From Sipunculus nudus (Eukaryota; Annelida; Sipuncula; Golfingiida; Sipunculidae): a stretch of 64,000 nucleotides of DNA. Position 1 is the first letter of the stretch. Every line of letters begins with the position of its first letter. The stretch lies in contig CM049312.1 of NCBI GenBank assembly GCA_026874595.1, positions 67,918,929 through 67,982,928 on the forward strand, given 5' to 3'. The position numbers and the translations under genes are program-made. Positions 12,701-22,940 of this stretch are shown here, in pieces. The notes below the pieces were generated by a model. It was given only the letters and a program-made list of their open reading frames with translations, was not told the origin of the DNA and made no database searches.

Positions 12701-15700
12701 ATATAACATAACATAGTATAACAAAATACAATGAAACAATGAGCTTAATGGATTAATTTCATAGAAATTATCATGACACTGTATTTCTTTTCCTCTTGTC
12801 ATCTACAGATAGTAGGTTAATGTAAAACTGTCAGAAGTATTACCTGTATATATATTACCTCACATGATAATAATACATTAAGTCAAACATATGTAAAATA
12901 AGACATATATGCCTTGTTATTTTACTAAAAATGGCCAAAATAAAATCCATTCGTTGCAAAATAATAATAATAAACCGACTATCAGGAAGACTGCAAGGAT
13001 CCTTCAACCACTTTCCAGCTTTCCTTGATTTCTCCACACACAGTTCAGTTTGTTAAAGTGCCTTCTACATTTTCATTACACAAACTGAAGCTTTCACCAT
13101 TTCTTTATTCATAAAAGTCTTGAGTCTGATTTACATTCATTTGCATATATCTCTGTCAAATAAATAAAGACCATATAGATTTTTGCAATCCAGTGGTGAC
13201 CTTTGACCTGTCACTGACCTGTGAGTCTGCGGCAAAGCTGAACCTGATCTGTCCTGACAATTTTACTCTTGGGAAAGGTTGCGAACAAAAAGCACATGGA
13301 CAGACAGTCATCAAGGTCACGGATAGCATCGATGAAGGTCGGGTACCTGGGGAGTGAAAACAAATGAAATGCAAAATATAACTATTCATTTTAAAGTTTA
13401 AACATTGGAGCTGTGTATTGCCAGGCAGCTCGCAAGACAAATTGATTCACAACACAGGATGGTGGAAGGATGATGGTTAACAGACCTTTTGCCCTGTAAA
13501 ATTAATTGAAATGAATAAAAACATACCCCCTTGCACGTTGATTGATGTGTGTATAAATAATATTTTGTTTAGTACCAATGTATTTTATCATATTATGCAT
13601 AATAAATATATGTGTTGTGTCTGGACTCTTGTCTAGTTCAGTTTGGTAGATTAGTTCATTTGTAAATAAATCTTGAACGCCTACTAAATTATACTTATGA
13701 TACTTATGCAGTTAGTTATTTTTAAAAAGTTGATAATTCGATGATTCTGTCACCTAGTTATGACTCAGACCCCGAACCTTTTATATTAAATACTCTGTTT
13801 GTTGTTTTATCGGTTTTCTATTTCAGCATCATCCGAGTCATTAGGACACAGCAGATTACAGAATTTTAGATCAAGCTTGTTCTAGTCAGATATTTTTAAA
13901 TTAATTCTTTGCTATTTTAAATGCTTAATTATGGTTTCTCAACAGATTTGCAAACCAGTGATATTGCAGTAGGTGAATATATGCTCAGATTTCATGCATA
14001 GATCAAGAACTCTTGAGAGCATGGATATTTGTTACAGCCCTATAAATCATGCAATGAACAATTAAGATACACTTTTGTAAACAATAAGCAGAGAGTTTCT
14101 AGAGAAGCAATACAGTCTAGAGACTACCAGACACCAACATTGGTGCCATGGAGAGTGCTATACATTACTGTAAATTCTCAATTATAAGTCACATGCCTAT
14201 TAGTGATCACAACTATCTGTACACTCAAGTAAAATGCAATCCAAATATATGAAGTTTGAAATTTCACAACTCTTATGTAAATATATGTATAACACATTAA
14301 TATCAGGGTGATCTGCACTTCAGTGTTGGATCAGCAAATTATGTAAAACAGTCAGGTCTATGATTTTGTTATAAATTCATACACACTGAACAAGCCAAAC
14401 ATTTTTCTCTTGATCTTTGCTGAAATCCAATTCATGTATAAGCTATCTAGATTTTCAGTCTATAATCGCTACCATTTCAGTCCCAGGGCCTCACCTTTCT
14501 TTGACGATGTGGTCGAGTTTGAACTTTGGTTTATTGTTTCGGAGTCTGTCTGCCCTTCCTCCTTCACCTTTAGCGATGGCTTTCTTCAGTTTCCTCACAA
14601 ATACCTGAAGAAATAAATATCAAGAATATTACACAGGAACACCTGTGTCTGCAACCTCAAAGCTGTCTCCTTTCAGTGATGTAGGACTGGAGTCTACTTT
14701 TTTAGGGACTCATATTTAAACTTAGCCTCCAGGGTCCTGGACTTGGAAATGTTGAGTCCATCCCCAGTTCAATAAAAATACTCCTGTTGTTCAGATTGGA
14801 AAACATACCATGAAGACTTAATTGTGTGAACTATTCACAGATTATTATAAAATGTGTGACCAGATCATACAAAACTATATGTCTGTATCAGGAGTTATAT
14901 GAAATCCGATATAAAAGTGAAAAAAAAAAATGTGAACAAGCTAACATAACAAGTGACCCATGGGTCATGATGCTCAGCTGACTGGGAAGAGATTCGCAAA
15001 AGAAAATTTTATCATCAGAATGGCAGTATATACTCATTAAACTGAAGCATCAAACAGATTAACCAACAGGCCAAGATTTAGTCTGTATTTATATATCTCA
15101 AAAATAGAGAAAAAATGTGTAAACTTTAAAAACTAGAATACAGGTAGCCGACAAGTGATTGCGTGTATCCGCCAAAATCAGAATGGAATGGGTGAAGTGA
15201 GGCATGGATTGAGTGGCAAGGGGAAATAGAGTGAGGTAAAATGCATATTAGCATGGATGTCTGCAGCCTGAATGTGTATGCAGGTAGTGCCACCTACCAC
15301 AAATCCAGAAAGCTGTCCAAGTTGTATACATATGCAAAATTTTAGGCATATATGTCAAACCACTACATGTATATGAGTGATTTTATCCCACGGCAGACAA
15401 ACAGACAGACGCTATGCAAAAAAGGTTGCAGGTGGCCCCTCCAGTTTTGTGTATGATAAAGACCTATGTGAGATCTAAACACATGCACAATTTTGGCCCA
15501 ATCAGTCAAATGGTTCCTGAGATATGAGCTTGGATGTGTGCAGCGTTAACTAGAATGTAGGTGGCGCCACCTGTCATAAAATCAAGAAAGCTGTCCAGGA
15601 TGTATAAACCTGCAAAATTTTAGGCAGTTATGTCAAACCACTACAGAGAAATGAGTGATTTTAGGCCACGGCAGACAGACAGACGTTTGCAAAATGTGCA

Positions 15701-18700
15701 AAAATGGTTGCAGGTGGCCCCTCCAGTTTTGTGTATGATAAAGACCTATGTGAGATCTGTACTCGTGCAAAATTTTGGCCCAATTGTTCAAACGGTTCCC
15801 GAGATATGAGCTTGGATGTCTGCAGTGTAAACTAGAATGTAGGTGGGGCCACCTGTCATAAAATCAAGAAAGCTATCCAGGATGTATAAAACTGCAAAAT
15901 TTTTGGCAGATATGTCAAACCATTGCCGAGATATGATTGACATAATCCCACGGCAGACAAACAGACAGAAGCTGTGCAAAAATGGTTGCAGGTGGCCCCT
16001 CCAGTTTTGTGTATGATAAAGACTTGTGTGAGATCTCAACACATGCACAATTTTGGCCCAATCGGTCAAATGGTTCCTGAGATATGAGCTTGGATGTGTG
16101 CAGCATTAACTAGAATGTAGGTGGCGCCACCTGTCATAAAATCAAGAAAGCTGTCCAGGATGTATAAACCTGCAAAATTTTAGGCAGATATGTCAAACCA
16201 CTGCCGAGAAAAGTGATTTTAGGCCACAGCAGACAAACAGACAGACGCTGTGCAAAATGTGCAAAAATGGTTGCAGGTGGCCCCTCCAGTTTTGTATATG
16301 ATAAAGACCTATGTGAGATCTGTACACATGCACAATTTTGGCCCAATCGTTCAAACAGTTCCCGAGATATGAGCTTGGATGTCTGCAGCATTAACCAGAA
16401 TGTAGGTGGTGCCACCTGTCATAAAATCAAGAAAGCTATCCAGGATGTATACGCATGCCTAATTTCAGGTGAATTAGTCAATTCACTGCAGAGATATGAG
16501 TGATTTTAACCCAAGGCAGATAAACAGATGGACACTGTGCAAACATGGTTACAGGTGGTGCCATCATTTTTTGTGAATGCAATAAAGCTATCCAAGGGCT
16601 ACATTTGTATAAATTTTATTTCCTGATCAGTCAAACGGTTCCCGAGATATGAGCTTGGATGTCATCAGAACGTGAATGTAGATGGCGCCACCTGTCAACA
16701 AATCAAGAAAGCTATCCAGGATGTATATGCATGCTGAATTTCAGGTCACTGCAGAGATATGAGTGATTTTAACCCAAGGCAGATGAACAGATGGACACTG
16801 TGCAAACATGGTTACAGGTGGCGCCACCATTTTTTGTGTATGTTATAATGCTATCCAAGGGCTACATTTGTATAAATTTTATTTCCTGATTGGTCAAACT
16901 ATTCCCGAGATATGAGGGTTTATGTGTGGAAACAGATGCACAAATGGATGCTGGGAAGAGAGGAAAGGTCAGAGGTCAATGCAAATTGGTTAGGCACCAG
17001 TTCACATGTGACCCAATAATTGGTGTAAGTTTAGGAAAAATCGGTCCATTAGTCTCAGAGGAGTTCTCTGGAAACGAACACGGCGGCGGCGGAGGAACCC
17101 GGTCAAAAACATATTATCCGCAAAACTTCGTTTTGACGGATACAAAAAAACAGGTGGCTCCACCAGTCTGCAGAAACTGATGGAACATCTCATGATCAAT
17201 ATGTATGTCAAAAATCATGACCATCAGTGATGTAGTTATTGAGATATTGAAGTTTTTGTATGAAATTTTTTACTATTCTGGGGGGTACTTTGGGGCCCCA
17301 TAGCTCCAAGGATATGGGTAACAGAGACCTAATTTCTGGTTTCCAAGGAGATTTTTCATTAACCTCTCAGTGTATCAAGAATTAAGATTCTAGGTCCAGT
17401 CTTTACGATTTGTGCCACATTAACAGATGTTCACACTTTTAAAGGTCTCAAAAATAGAGAAAAAAAAATTGTAAAAAAAAAAATACAGGTGGCGCCACCA
17501 GTCTGCAAGAACTGATGGAACATCTCATGATCAATATGTATGCCAAAAATCATGACCATCAGTCTAGTAGTTAATGAGATATTGAAGTTTTTGTATGAAA
17601 TTTTTTACTTTTCTGGGGGGTACTTTGGGGCTCCATAGCTCGAAGGATATGGGTAACAGAGACCTAATTTCTGGTTTCCAAGGAGATTTTTCATGGACCT
17701 CTCAGAATGCAAATTACAAGGTTCTAGGTCCAGCGGTTATGATTTGTGCCATGTTAACGGACAGACGGCCGGACGGACGAGTGATCGCTATAGCTGAGAT
17801 GACTTACAGTCAGCTGAACTAAAAAATACACTTAATGATCTCAAGTTTAATTATACAATGCTTTGGCTTTGGACTCGTGTGTGTATAGATGAATACATAT
17901 GTATTTGTACAGTATTTGATCAAATACATCAAATATTGAGATCAAATACAAATACAAATATTATAATTTTATACAATACAGATACAGATAAAATAACAAA
18001 TACATACTTTGACTATATTTAAATACAATTACGTATTTGACCCCAACCCTGTACATCACCGCTTGCAGCTATACAATTTGTGACCTAGCTCATACATTAG
18101 ATCTGATCTGCAGTTATGATTTGGTTCCCCTCATTTGCCATTTGTTCATAATTCTAATTTATTCATGAAACAGAATTATGACAATTCAGCTTGATAAAGT
18201 AAGGTTTTTGAAAGTGTACCTGCCAGAGCCTTGCTGACAGGAAGATGCTGCATAAATTCCTTTGTCAATAAAAGATTTTTTTTTTTAAATCCAAAAACTT
18301 ATACTTCTGTTAGACAATTCTGCGGAACAGTTAACCAGTGTTGTTATGGTGCAGAATTATGGTGACAATCAGCTATCTTGGGTATACAAAACTGGCCAAT
18401 AACATAATTCCTTGCAAAGTAAGAATGGTGCTCGGATTTAGATTGATATCTGGCCCTAAATTGACTCTGCTGCTCTGCAAAGCATGGAACTCGAGACGTG
18501 ATTTCATCTGTGTTGTGAAGTGTGAAGCCTTAATTGCATTGGGTTCCAAAATAGCTGTGGGTTTCCAAGTTACCATTAGGCGAGGGAATGTTTCCTTTAA
18601 GTGTAGTTTGTTTTTCATTATTTGTGATGTGAAGCATCAAGGAGTTCACCTTTCCAAAGGATTAATACAAAATGAAAAATGCCTTTTTAGCATGTGCTTG

Positions 18701-20397
18701 CCTGTCTGGGACAAGTGGAAAGGCGTTATTATGACCAATGGATGAAAAAAAACATTGTCTTGTTAGTGGAGGCAGCTGCCAGTCTAGTGTGTGACCTGAC
18801 CTTGAACTCCCTAAACTTGTTGATGAGTGGCTCATGTAACAAGAACTGGATATCCTTCATGTGGTAGAATGTCTTGGGCTCTGTGCTCCCTTTGTTGGCT
18901 TTTTTCTTGTTGTTTGGTTCTATAGGATATATACCTTTGAGAATACATAACCTCCTGCAAAAAAAAATGCTGTGATGTATTCTAATTTCTTGGAGTTTGG
19001 TACTATAGAACTAATAAATTTTAGAATAATACGAGAAAATGTGACCATTTCCTAAAATTTTATCTGTGCGATAAAAATAATAAAATACATGTATCTAGTA
19101 ATTATACAAATAATTTCATTTATCTTACAGCAAATTTTCTAAATATATCTTTACTGATAGATGATACCTATAATCTGAAGAATACATTTATAATTATTAT
19201 GTAAATGCAATGATTTTAAGAATCATTAGATTCAATGGAAGTGAATATTCATTTGATGCCCATTTACTAATTGGAACACACATTCATGCATGTGACAGTA
19301 TATATACCTTTTGCCATATTGTGTAAGTTGAATGACTGAGATGTGTTTTTTTACAGAGATACTGACATGCATGAGACCACATGTGACAGTACATCTCTCA
19401 TAGATTTATTTAAAATTGTCAACATAATACTTGTCTGAAGATATTCTTCAATTTACTAATTTATTCCTGAAGCACTGTGACTATTGTCATAAGGATGCGA
19501 TTGCTGTTAGATAGATGCAAAAACACTATGCACCTGCCAACAGTGGTGGTCCCACAGTCTAAGATAGTCAGCACTGACTTGAGTAAATGCCAAAATTCAG
19601 TAGCTGTTTATGTGAAGAACTATAGGGACTGAATGATGTTTGTTGTTTTGTGTGATAAAATATTTTGTCCTTACCTGAAGTCTGCCAGAGACAGCTGTAG
19701 CTTTTTTATGGCTTGATTTCTGGATATGTATGTGGTGGCTGTACCACTCTCAAACTGAAATAAGCAAAACACACAATATTTGAATGCAGATATACTTGAA
19801 TAAAGTTATGAACAGTGGTAAACATATGTTTCCCTGTAAAAAAATCAATATTTGAGTTTATATGATTTTTCCAGGCAAGAAATTTAAGTTCTTTCCTTAA
19901 GCTTTTTATGTGCTTGTTTTTAGCATCCTGAATATGTATGCTGCATATATGCATTTAGACCCAAAACCTTGTTGGACCACCATTGCCATTGCATTGCTTC
20001 TGGTCCTTTAAATTCTGATGGTAAAAACTAAAACTTTTGTTTGTTTTAAACATTAATATTAATATTTTTATTATTGGATAATCTGGACAAATAATCATTT
20101 TAAAATTCCTTTCTTCCCAGGATTACCAGGTATAATTCTTGTTGTATACTATCAGGAGTTAAATGTAAGAAACACTGGTCATACAGACACCGTAATTAAT
20201 GTCTCACGCTGTCAAAGTTATTGGTACACCTATTTAGGCTATTATCGCCCAGGTGAGATAACCACACCCGACACGTTTCAAATCTGTTTAAACTTAAGTT
20301 TACAACAGAGTAAGTACCAAGCTTATAAAACTCTTTGTCAGATGAGCATATCTGAAGCGATGAAACACTGTCTTACCTTCTTTTGACGACGAACCAT
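705..20397 (-). CDS. PES1: Pescadillo homologue, 16 coding exons, 583 residues
   Basis: Pescadillo is the nucleolar PeBoW-complex protein (with BOP1 and WDR12) needed for 28S/5.8S pre-rRNA maturation and 60S subunit assembly. Joined minus-strand exons are 20377-20397, 19675-19754, 18801-18954, 14495-14604, 13219-13346, 12320-12363, 11982-12071, 10497-10613, 10103-10168, 9350-9439, 8213-8346, 7381-7506, 5915-6087, 4459-4631, 3061-3225 and 705-785. Every intron is GT-AG and every junction keeps phase. Pescadillo N-terminal signatures include [27 protein letters not shown] and [15 protein letters not shown] domain spans about residues 323-412, from [14 protein letters not shown] to [17 protein letters not shown] with its conserved Trp394. 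An acidic tract with KSKKRK at its end covers about 446-502, and the C-terminus is Lys-rich. Length matches the family (human about 588). Start chosen: ATG at 20397 opens MVRRQKK, directly before the conserved N-terminal domain. Untranslated ends and alternative splicing cannot be seen here. Confidence 0.96.
913..1118 (-). pseudogene. Fragment of non-LTR reverse transcriptase C-terminus
   Basis: The minus strand reads [20 protein letters not shown] and then [13 protein letters not shown]. This is the C-terminal pattern of CR1/L2/Jockey-type reverse transcriptases (helix, SRLDYCNSLL-like motif, LQRVQNAAARLI-like motif). The fragment is cut off on its right by the pearl-like element that starts at 1119. 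It lies in PES1 intron 15 in the same orientation as the gene. Confidence 0.7.
1119..2805 (+). mobile_element. Pearl-like (Helentron-like) tandem-core element P1
   Basis: The 5' end starts AACAAGTGGCCATGACG and continues GCTCAGCTGA. Five tandem core units follow, with unit-start palindromes near 1286, 1625, 1948, 2278 and 2466. The period is about 330 bp, but unit 4 is only about 188 bp because its middle is missing. Then come an ACGG microsatellite (2734-2755) and a terminal hairpin (2771-2801, arms TAGCTCAG/CTGAGCTA). This order is the one described for bivalve pearl elements, which are related to non-autonomous Helentrons. No protein is encoded. It sits in PES1 intron 15. Confidence 0.75.
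2771..2801 (+). other. 3' terminal hairpin of element P1
   Basis: Eight-base arms TAGCTCAG and CTGAGCTA enclose a second stem (GACT/AGTC). The same 31-base hairpin ends elements A (36755-36785) and B (45957-45987), and a decayed version ends P2 (17791-17821). Confidence 0.8.
3061..3225 (-). CDS. PES1: PES1 exon 15, C-terminal basic segment (residues 503-557)
   Basis: It encodes [18 protein letters not shown], then [14 protein letters not shown] and [20 protein letters not shown]. These match the conserved Pescadillo C-terminal helix (vertebrate MMMKKREKYLYQKI). It is 55 whole codons with a GTCAGG donor. Confidence 0.94.
3226..4458. other. PES1 intron 14
   Basis: No gene or recognised mobile element. 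The only distinctive site is TGCGCATGCGCA at 3611-3622, a perfect palindrome equal to the NRF-1 consensus. A GC-rich start AACAAGAAGGGCCGGC near 3384 resembles the beginning of tandem-core elements but no matching end was found. Confidence 0.5.
4459..4631 (-). CDS. PES1: PES1 exon 14, acidic tract (residues 445-502)
   Basis: About 45 of the 58 residues are Glu or Asp, broken by a few Ser, Arg and Gln, and the exon ends TPKSKKRK, a likely nuclear localisation signal. The family has an acidic stretch in this position. The DNA is a purine tract on the coding strand and so is slippage-prone. Confidence 0.92.
4632..5914. other. PES1 intron 13, nothing recognised
   Basis: AT-rich sequence with short open stretches on both strands that lack codon bias or splice support. 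I see no repeat family shared with the rest of the window. Confidence 0.5.
5915..6087 (-). CDS. PES1: PES1 exon 13, end of BRCT domain (residues 387-445)
   Basis: It encodes [16 protein letters not shown] with the conserved BRCT Trp, then [18 protein letters not shown]. The acceptor CACCAG at 6093-6088 is the exon-proximal copy of a 29-bp repeat that carries an equivalent CAG|GTATTAC in most of its ~21 units, so the acceptor choice rests on phase and homology. Confidence 0.93.
6081..6680. repeat. 29-bp minisatellite spanning the PES1 exon 13 acceptor
   Basis: About 21 units of a 29-base consensus beginning GTAATACCTGGTGAATATAA (plus strand), with a few units of 25-27. The first unit begins inside exon 13: on the minus strand the exon starts GTATTACATACAG, and those 13 bases are part of every unit. 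So most units contain an intact CAG|GTATTAC acceptor-like junction. Units decay toward the far (6600-6680) end, which suggests expansion from the exon side. Confidence 0.9.
7130..7390. repeat. Imperfect repeats of the PES1 exon 12 donor region
   Basis: Variants of TATTTCATACCTGGACAA recur near 7200, 7222, 7256, 7290, 7325 and 7371. On the minus strand they read TTGTCCAG|GTATGAAATA, so several carry donor-like GTATG sites. The exon-proximal copy is the true exon 12 donor. The repeats are too irregular to give one period. Confidence 0.55.
7381..7506 (-). CDS. PES1: PES1 exon 12, middle of BRCT domain (residues 345-387)
   Basis: It encodes [18 protein letters not shown] and [14 protein letters not shown], the central BRCT strands. 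The donor (GTATGA) lies at the edge of a stretch of donor-like imperfect repeats running into intron 12. Confidence 0.93.
8213..8346 (-). CDS. PES1: PES1 exon 11, start of BRCT domain (residues 301-345)
   Basis: It encodes a charged helix and then [18 protein letters not shown], the first strand and helix of the BRCT domain. The last codon (Arg) is split as AG|G with exon 12. Donor GTATGT. Confidence 0.96.
9350..9439 (-). CDS. PES1: PES1 exon 10 (residues 271-300)
   Basis: It encodes [13 protein letters not shown], equivalent to the KLAALSASL segment of vertebrate Pescadillo, then an acidic linker ending MDDFPAGN. The GTAAGT donor at 9349-9344 was preferred to the GTAATG five bases earlier because only it keeps the frame into exon 11. 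Confidence 0.92.
10103..10168 (-). CDS. PES1: PES1 exon 9 (residues 249-270)
   Basis: This 22-codon exon encodes the linker [16 protein letters not shown] and then KDAVEE. It is poorly conserved in sequence across the family, but splice sites and phase fit. Confidence 0.88.
10497..10613 (-). CDS. PES1: PES1 exon 8 (residues 210-248)
   Basis: It encodes [28 protein letters not shown] and LHYPPQ, the best-conserved stretch of the family. It is 39 whole codons with a GTAAGT donor. Confidence 0.96.
11035..11290 (-). repeat. Dispersed repeat Y, copy 1
   Basis: It shares with copies at 31855, 52795 and 55535 a core of TTGTGAACA plus ATAACTC, CATGAAC, CTCAT-AA-TTTTCAG and GGGAAT-GGCC, and ends in a GGCGGAGG-like terminus (here CCTCCACCAGGAGG in reverse). 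The GT/CA-rich middle is typical of this family. It lies in PES1 intron 7. No coding capacity. Confidence 0.6.
11982..12071 (-). CDS. PES1: PES1 exon 7 (residues 180-209)
   Basis: It encodes [16 protein letters not shown] followed by [11 protein letters not shown], the conserved core of the N-terminal domain. It is exactly 30 codons, flanked by a TTTTTTCAG acceptor and a GTAGGT donor. Confidence 0.95.
12320..12363 (-). CDS. PES1: PES1 exon 6 (residues 165-179)
   Basis: This 44-base exon encodes [14 protein letters not shown] and completes the split Val codon of exon 5. Acceptor is TGTTTCAG, donor GTTAGT. It is easily missed because it is so short, but it is required to keep the frame. Confidence 0.93.
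12395..12735. repeat. AT-rich cryptically simple tract in PES1 intron 5
   Basis: About 340 bases of TAATATAATTATAATAAAAT-like sequence, almost without G or C. It looks like a decayed (TAATA)n array. Confidence 0.8.
13219..13346 (-). CDS. PES1: PES1 exon 5 (residues 122-165)
   Basis: It encodes [28 protein letters not shown] and VQLCRRLT, all conserved in the family. The acceptor is CTCCCCAG and the donor GTCAGT. Confidence 0.95.
14495..14604 (-). CDS. PES1: PES1 exon 4 (residues 86-122)
   Basis: The exon opens with [14 protein letters not shown] and closes with [11 protein letters not shown], the last Arg being split. The donor is GTGAGG. The intron 3 upstream of it (14605-18800) is the longest in the gene because of inserted repeats. 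Confidence 0.95.
14948..17825 (+). mobile_element. Pearl-like tandem-core element P2 (interrupted)
   Basis: The 5' end reads AACAAGTGACCCATGGGTC with the perfect palindrome GACCCATGGGTC, then GCTCAGCTGACT. The host core resumes after the nested element: units start at about 17154 and 17488 and match P1 at the level of whole phrases (CCACCAGTCTGCAG, GAGATATTGAAGTTTTTGTA, GGTCTCAAAAATAGAG). A degenerate ACGG stretch (17757-17780) and hairpin (17791-17821) end it. It is inserted in PES1 intron 3. About 2.0 kb of its length belongs to the nested element H1. Confidence 0.75.
15117..17143 (+). mobile_element. Nested tandem-core element H1 inside P2
   Basis: It begins near GCCGACAAGTGATTGCGTG and TATCCGCCAAAATCAGA. 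It has about 5.5 core units of about 280 bp, with GTGGCGCCACC-type palindromes near 15561, 15843, 16121, 16404 and 16681. It ends in a GC-rich box (17079-17095) and a hairpin ATCCGCAAAAC/GTTTTGACGGAT (17116-17143). P2 core text breaks off just before it and resumes just after. The same element, inverted and shorter, lies at 51014-52163. No protein is encoded. Exact left edge uncertain by about 20 bases. Confidence 0.7.
17890..18055. repeat. Dispersed ATTTG/CAAAT-rich repeat
   Basis: A run of GTATTTG / CAAATAC motifs with the palindrome TATTTGATCAAATA, ending ACGTATTTGACCCCAACC. It lies directly after P2 in PES1 intron 3. A loosely similar stretch is at 43730-43905. Such sequences recur as interspersed repeats in many animal genomes. 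Confidence 0.45.
18801..18954 (-). CDS. PES1: PES1 exon 3 (residues 34-85)
   Basis: The acceptor is TTTTTTGCAG and the donor GTCAGG. It encodes [18 protein letters not shown], then NKGST and [15 protein letters not shown], which are hallmark Pescadillo N-domain segments. Confidence 0.96.
19675..19754 (-). CDS. PES1: PES1 exon 2 (residues 8-34)
   Basis: The exon follows a TTATTTCAG acceptor and ends AG before GTAAGG. It encodes [16 protein letters not shown] and then [10 protein letters not shown], the start of the Pescadillo N-terminal domain. The final Arg codon is split with exon 3. Confidence 0.95.
20377..20397 (-). CDS. PES1: PES1 exon 1 (residues 1-7)
   Basis: This short first coding exon encodes MVRRQKK and ends at a GTAAGA donor. 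The family usually starts with a similarly short basic peptide. Phase 0 joins it to exon 2. There is no alternative in-frame ATG in exon 2, which supports this start. An upstream non-coding exon could exist. Confidence 0.85.
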
Positions 20398-20470
20398 ATT
20401 TGCGATGTTTTGATGTCACACGTGCTCCTGTTACTGAAATATTAGTTCATCCCATCGTCTCCAGGTGGCA
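20398..20470 (-). promoter_or_regulatory. PES1 5' proximal region with E-box
   Basis: A perfect CACGTG E-box is at 20419-20424, about 22 bases upstream of the ATG, beside a CRE-like TGATGTCA at 20411-20418. MYC-type E-boxes are a known feature of ribosome-biogenesis genes. No TATA box is evident. The transcription start is not known, so the boxes could lie in the 5' UTR. Confidence 0.35.
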
Positions 20471-20879
20471 GAACTTGTAATGTAATTTTAGTGTTCAAAC
20501 GACCCACCAGATGTCGACAGAGACAAGGCCAAACTATTTGTGAACAAGATTTCATATTCATTTTACATATTCCATTTTCTAAGCCACAGAGGAAATATAA
20601 GAAAGCACATTTCTGATAAAGTCCAGTGTACAAATTATTAACATGTAAAACTTTATAGAAACATCATTCCCTATGGTGTCAAAGTCAAGTATTCTTATCA
20701 GTAATGTATAAACTATATCAGATACCGTGATATTAAAAAAAATAAAGTAAAAAAAAGATAGAAATGAACTTTCTCCTACGGAAACAAAAGAGAATGTTTT
20801 ACATATATAAAATGCATACCCAGTTAAACACTGGATCAGCTTGAACTATTTCAGTCTTCTATATTTTGCTTAGCATTAA

Positions 20880-21345
20880 AGTCAACTATTTACCTACCTT
20901 ATTTTTTATGTTGAATTTATGAGATTTCTGGTTTACTCTGCCTACATATTAATATATTGTAGAAAAAGTCTGATTTATAATGCCTCTGTGACCCAAGATG
21001 TAAGTTAAAAAGGTGCATGCGTCAGTGTTTACAAACAGAAAAAATATAAAACCTAATATTGTTGGTTGCATATGTCCAGATGTTGAAAGGTCAATAATTG
21101 CAAAATGTATTTTGCAAAAATGTGGTTCGTCTGACTTGCCGCAAGATGACATTGTTGAATGGGTTTCGATGAATTTAGCGGTCCCACATGTTATAAACAC
21201 GCGGATATAAACAAAACGAACATCCCATGTGCCGTGGGATCGGCGTTTTCTGGCCTATTTTTACAAAAGGTTCGAGTGATTAGATTCAGTTATTAGACCT
21301 CAGATATAGGATTGGGTTACTTTAAAATCGGGATGCAGGCTACAT
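20880..21345 (-). repeat. Dispersed ~480-bp repeat X, copy 1
   Basis: In minus orientation it shares with 30440-30925 and 60010-60510 the ordered phrases AAATAGGCCAGAAAACG, TTTTGTTTATATCCGCGTG, a Gly-rich AT block, and CCAGAAATCTCATAAATTC near the end. It lies about 500 bases upstream of PES1. It looks like a non-autonomous element. Ends are approximate. Confidence 0.65.
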
Positions 21346-22940
21346 TAATGTAATGATATTGGCTATTATATATGTGTTTGTCTGACTCTTTCACAATTAA
21401 ATTCACTTGATTCGTCCACTAACTAAACTTATTTGGACATACAAGAAAAAACAGTAATGTAACAATTATATAAGTAAACTTTTTTATATAAAAAAATAAG
21501 TAAAAAAGATAGAAATTAACTAGCTGTCTCCTACGGAAAACAACAGAGACTATTTTACCTGCCGAACGATGAGTATGAACGCAATAATGGGCACTAACTG
21601 TAAATAAAATGAGATATTGTTTCTAATCCACGCGAGCTCTTGGTATATTCCGGTTGTATCATTCAATATGAATTTGGCATGGTTGTAAAAAATTCGATAT
21701 TTGATATGAATTACTTTTATGAAAATGAGGGTCTATCCTCGGTAGTCAGCCAATTTTGCAGGGGAGAGGTTCATTTGCATAGATTCCCCACCTAATTTGT
21801 ATGGAATTCCCACTGGGTCTGTCCAACCATCCGTGAGGTAAACTCACACCCTACTAGGTTGTACCGCCAGTCTAGATATCAGACAACAAGCGGTACTTCT
21901 GGTATCTACACAGATATCTGGAGACCAAACTTGACAACATAGTTTATTCAGCCCAGTAGGATTTATACTAATCTTATGCTTAATTTTCATACAGATAACC
22001 CAGAATACCTTGCAGTACCACGTATTAACAATAATACAAGCCAAATTATATCTCCCCTATGAGATATAACTTTGAGAAATAATTCAAATATTCGAACTGC
22101 ACAATCATCATATCATGTTTTTAGATACCTCCTCTTAATTTGTATAGTCTTTCAGAGGCCTTAGACCACTGTAAACTCAAAATGCCGTTAAACAAGAAAA
22201 ATGGTCGTGCCCCATTACTTATAATTCCTTACTATAAGAAAAATAACTTGTCGCAAAAAAAAATTACTTGGAAGTGGAAAGAAAAGTTCTTTTGTTTATA
22301 GAAAAGACATTTTTTTTTCTTATAACAAGATTTGTTTCTTTTGATTTGATATTTTTTCTTGCTATCAGAAAAATATATATTATGGCAAAAAATAATATAA
22401 CGCATCCACATAGTGCATATGCTTGCACAAAACAGAAATAAATTTCTTTCTTTAAGAAAGAAAATCTTATGAAAAAAATATTTTCTTCGGAGTCAAGAAT
22501 AATTTTTTTCTAACACTGGTAAAAACATAGTTCTTCTGACTAGAAAATATATCTTTTCTTAAAAAAGTAAGATAATTTTTCCTTAAGATTTCTTGTTAGA
22601 AGAAATCGTTTCTTGTCAAGAAATTCAATCTTAACAAGAAATTTTTTATCGGCAGTGCAAAATCTGTAGACATTTGTGCTGTTTCAGGGCATTTTCAGGC
22701 TGTAGCTAATCTTGTTTCACTCTATTTTACGAAAATAGTACTCAATATAGATCCAGCAGTTGTGTGCAGGAAACCGTGACATTTCTCTTAGTAAACTGGT
22801 ATACATAATGAGAGCGAAAGCCGTATAAACAACATTGTAAAGTACGGTATCAAACATTGGAAAATGAAAGATGAGAGCTTATGTATACAATTTCTTAACC
22901 TTTCCACTGTAGGTAGTTTCTACTCAAAACGAACCTCTTC
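21346..22940. other. Intergenic; AAGAAA/TTTCTT-rich stretch at 22190-22660
   Basis: No gene recognised. From about 22190 to 22660 both strands are dense in AAGAAA and TTTCTT words (about twenty in 470 bases) with many small inverted pairs, ending TATCGGCAGTG. This may be a decayed foldback element. The rest is ordinary AT-rich DNA. Confidence 0.4.

Noticed and set aside
15788-16503. Several 60-96 codon frames with repeated peptides
   Set aside because: They arise from the tandem ~280-bp core of element H1, which is open by chance on both strands.
18338-18745. 135-codon plus-strand open frame
   Set aside because: It lies antisense in PES1 intron 3, with no recognisable domain or homologous motif; most likely chance.
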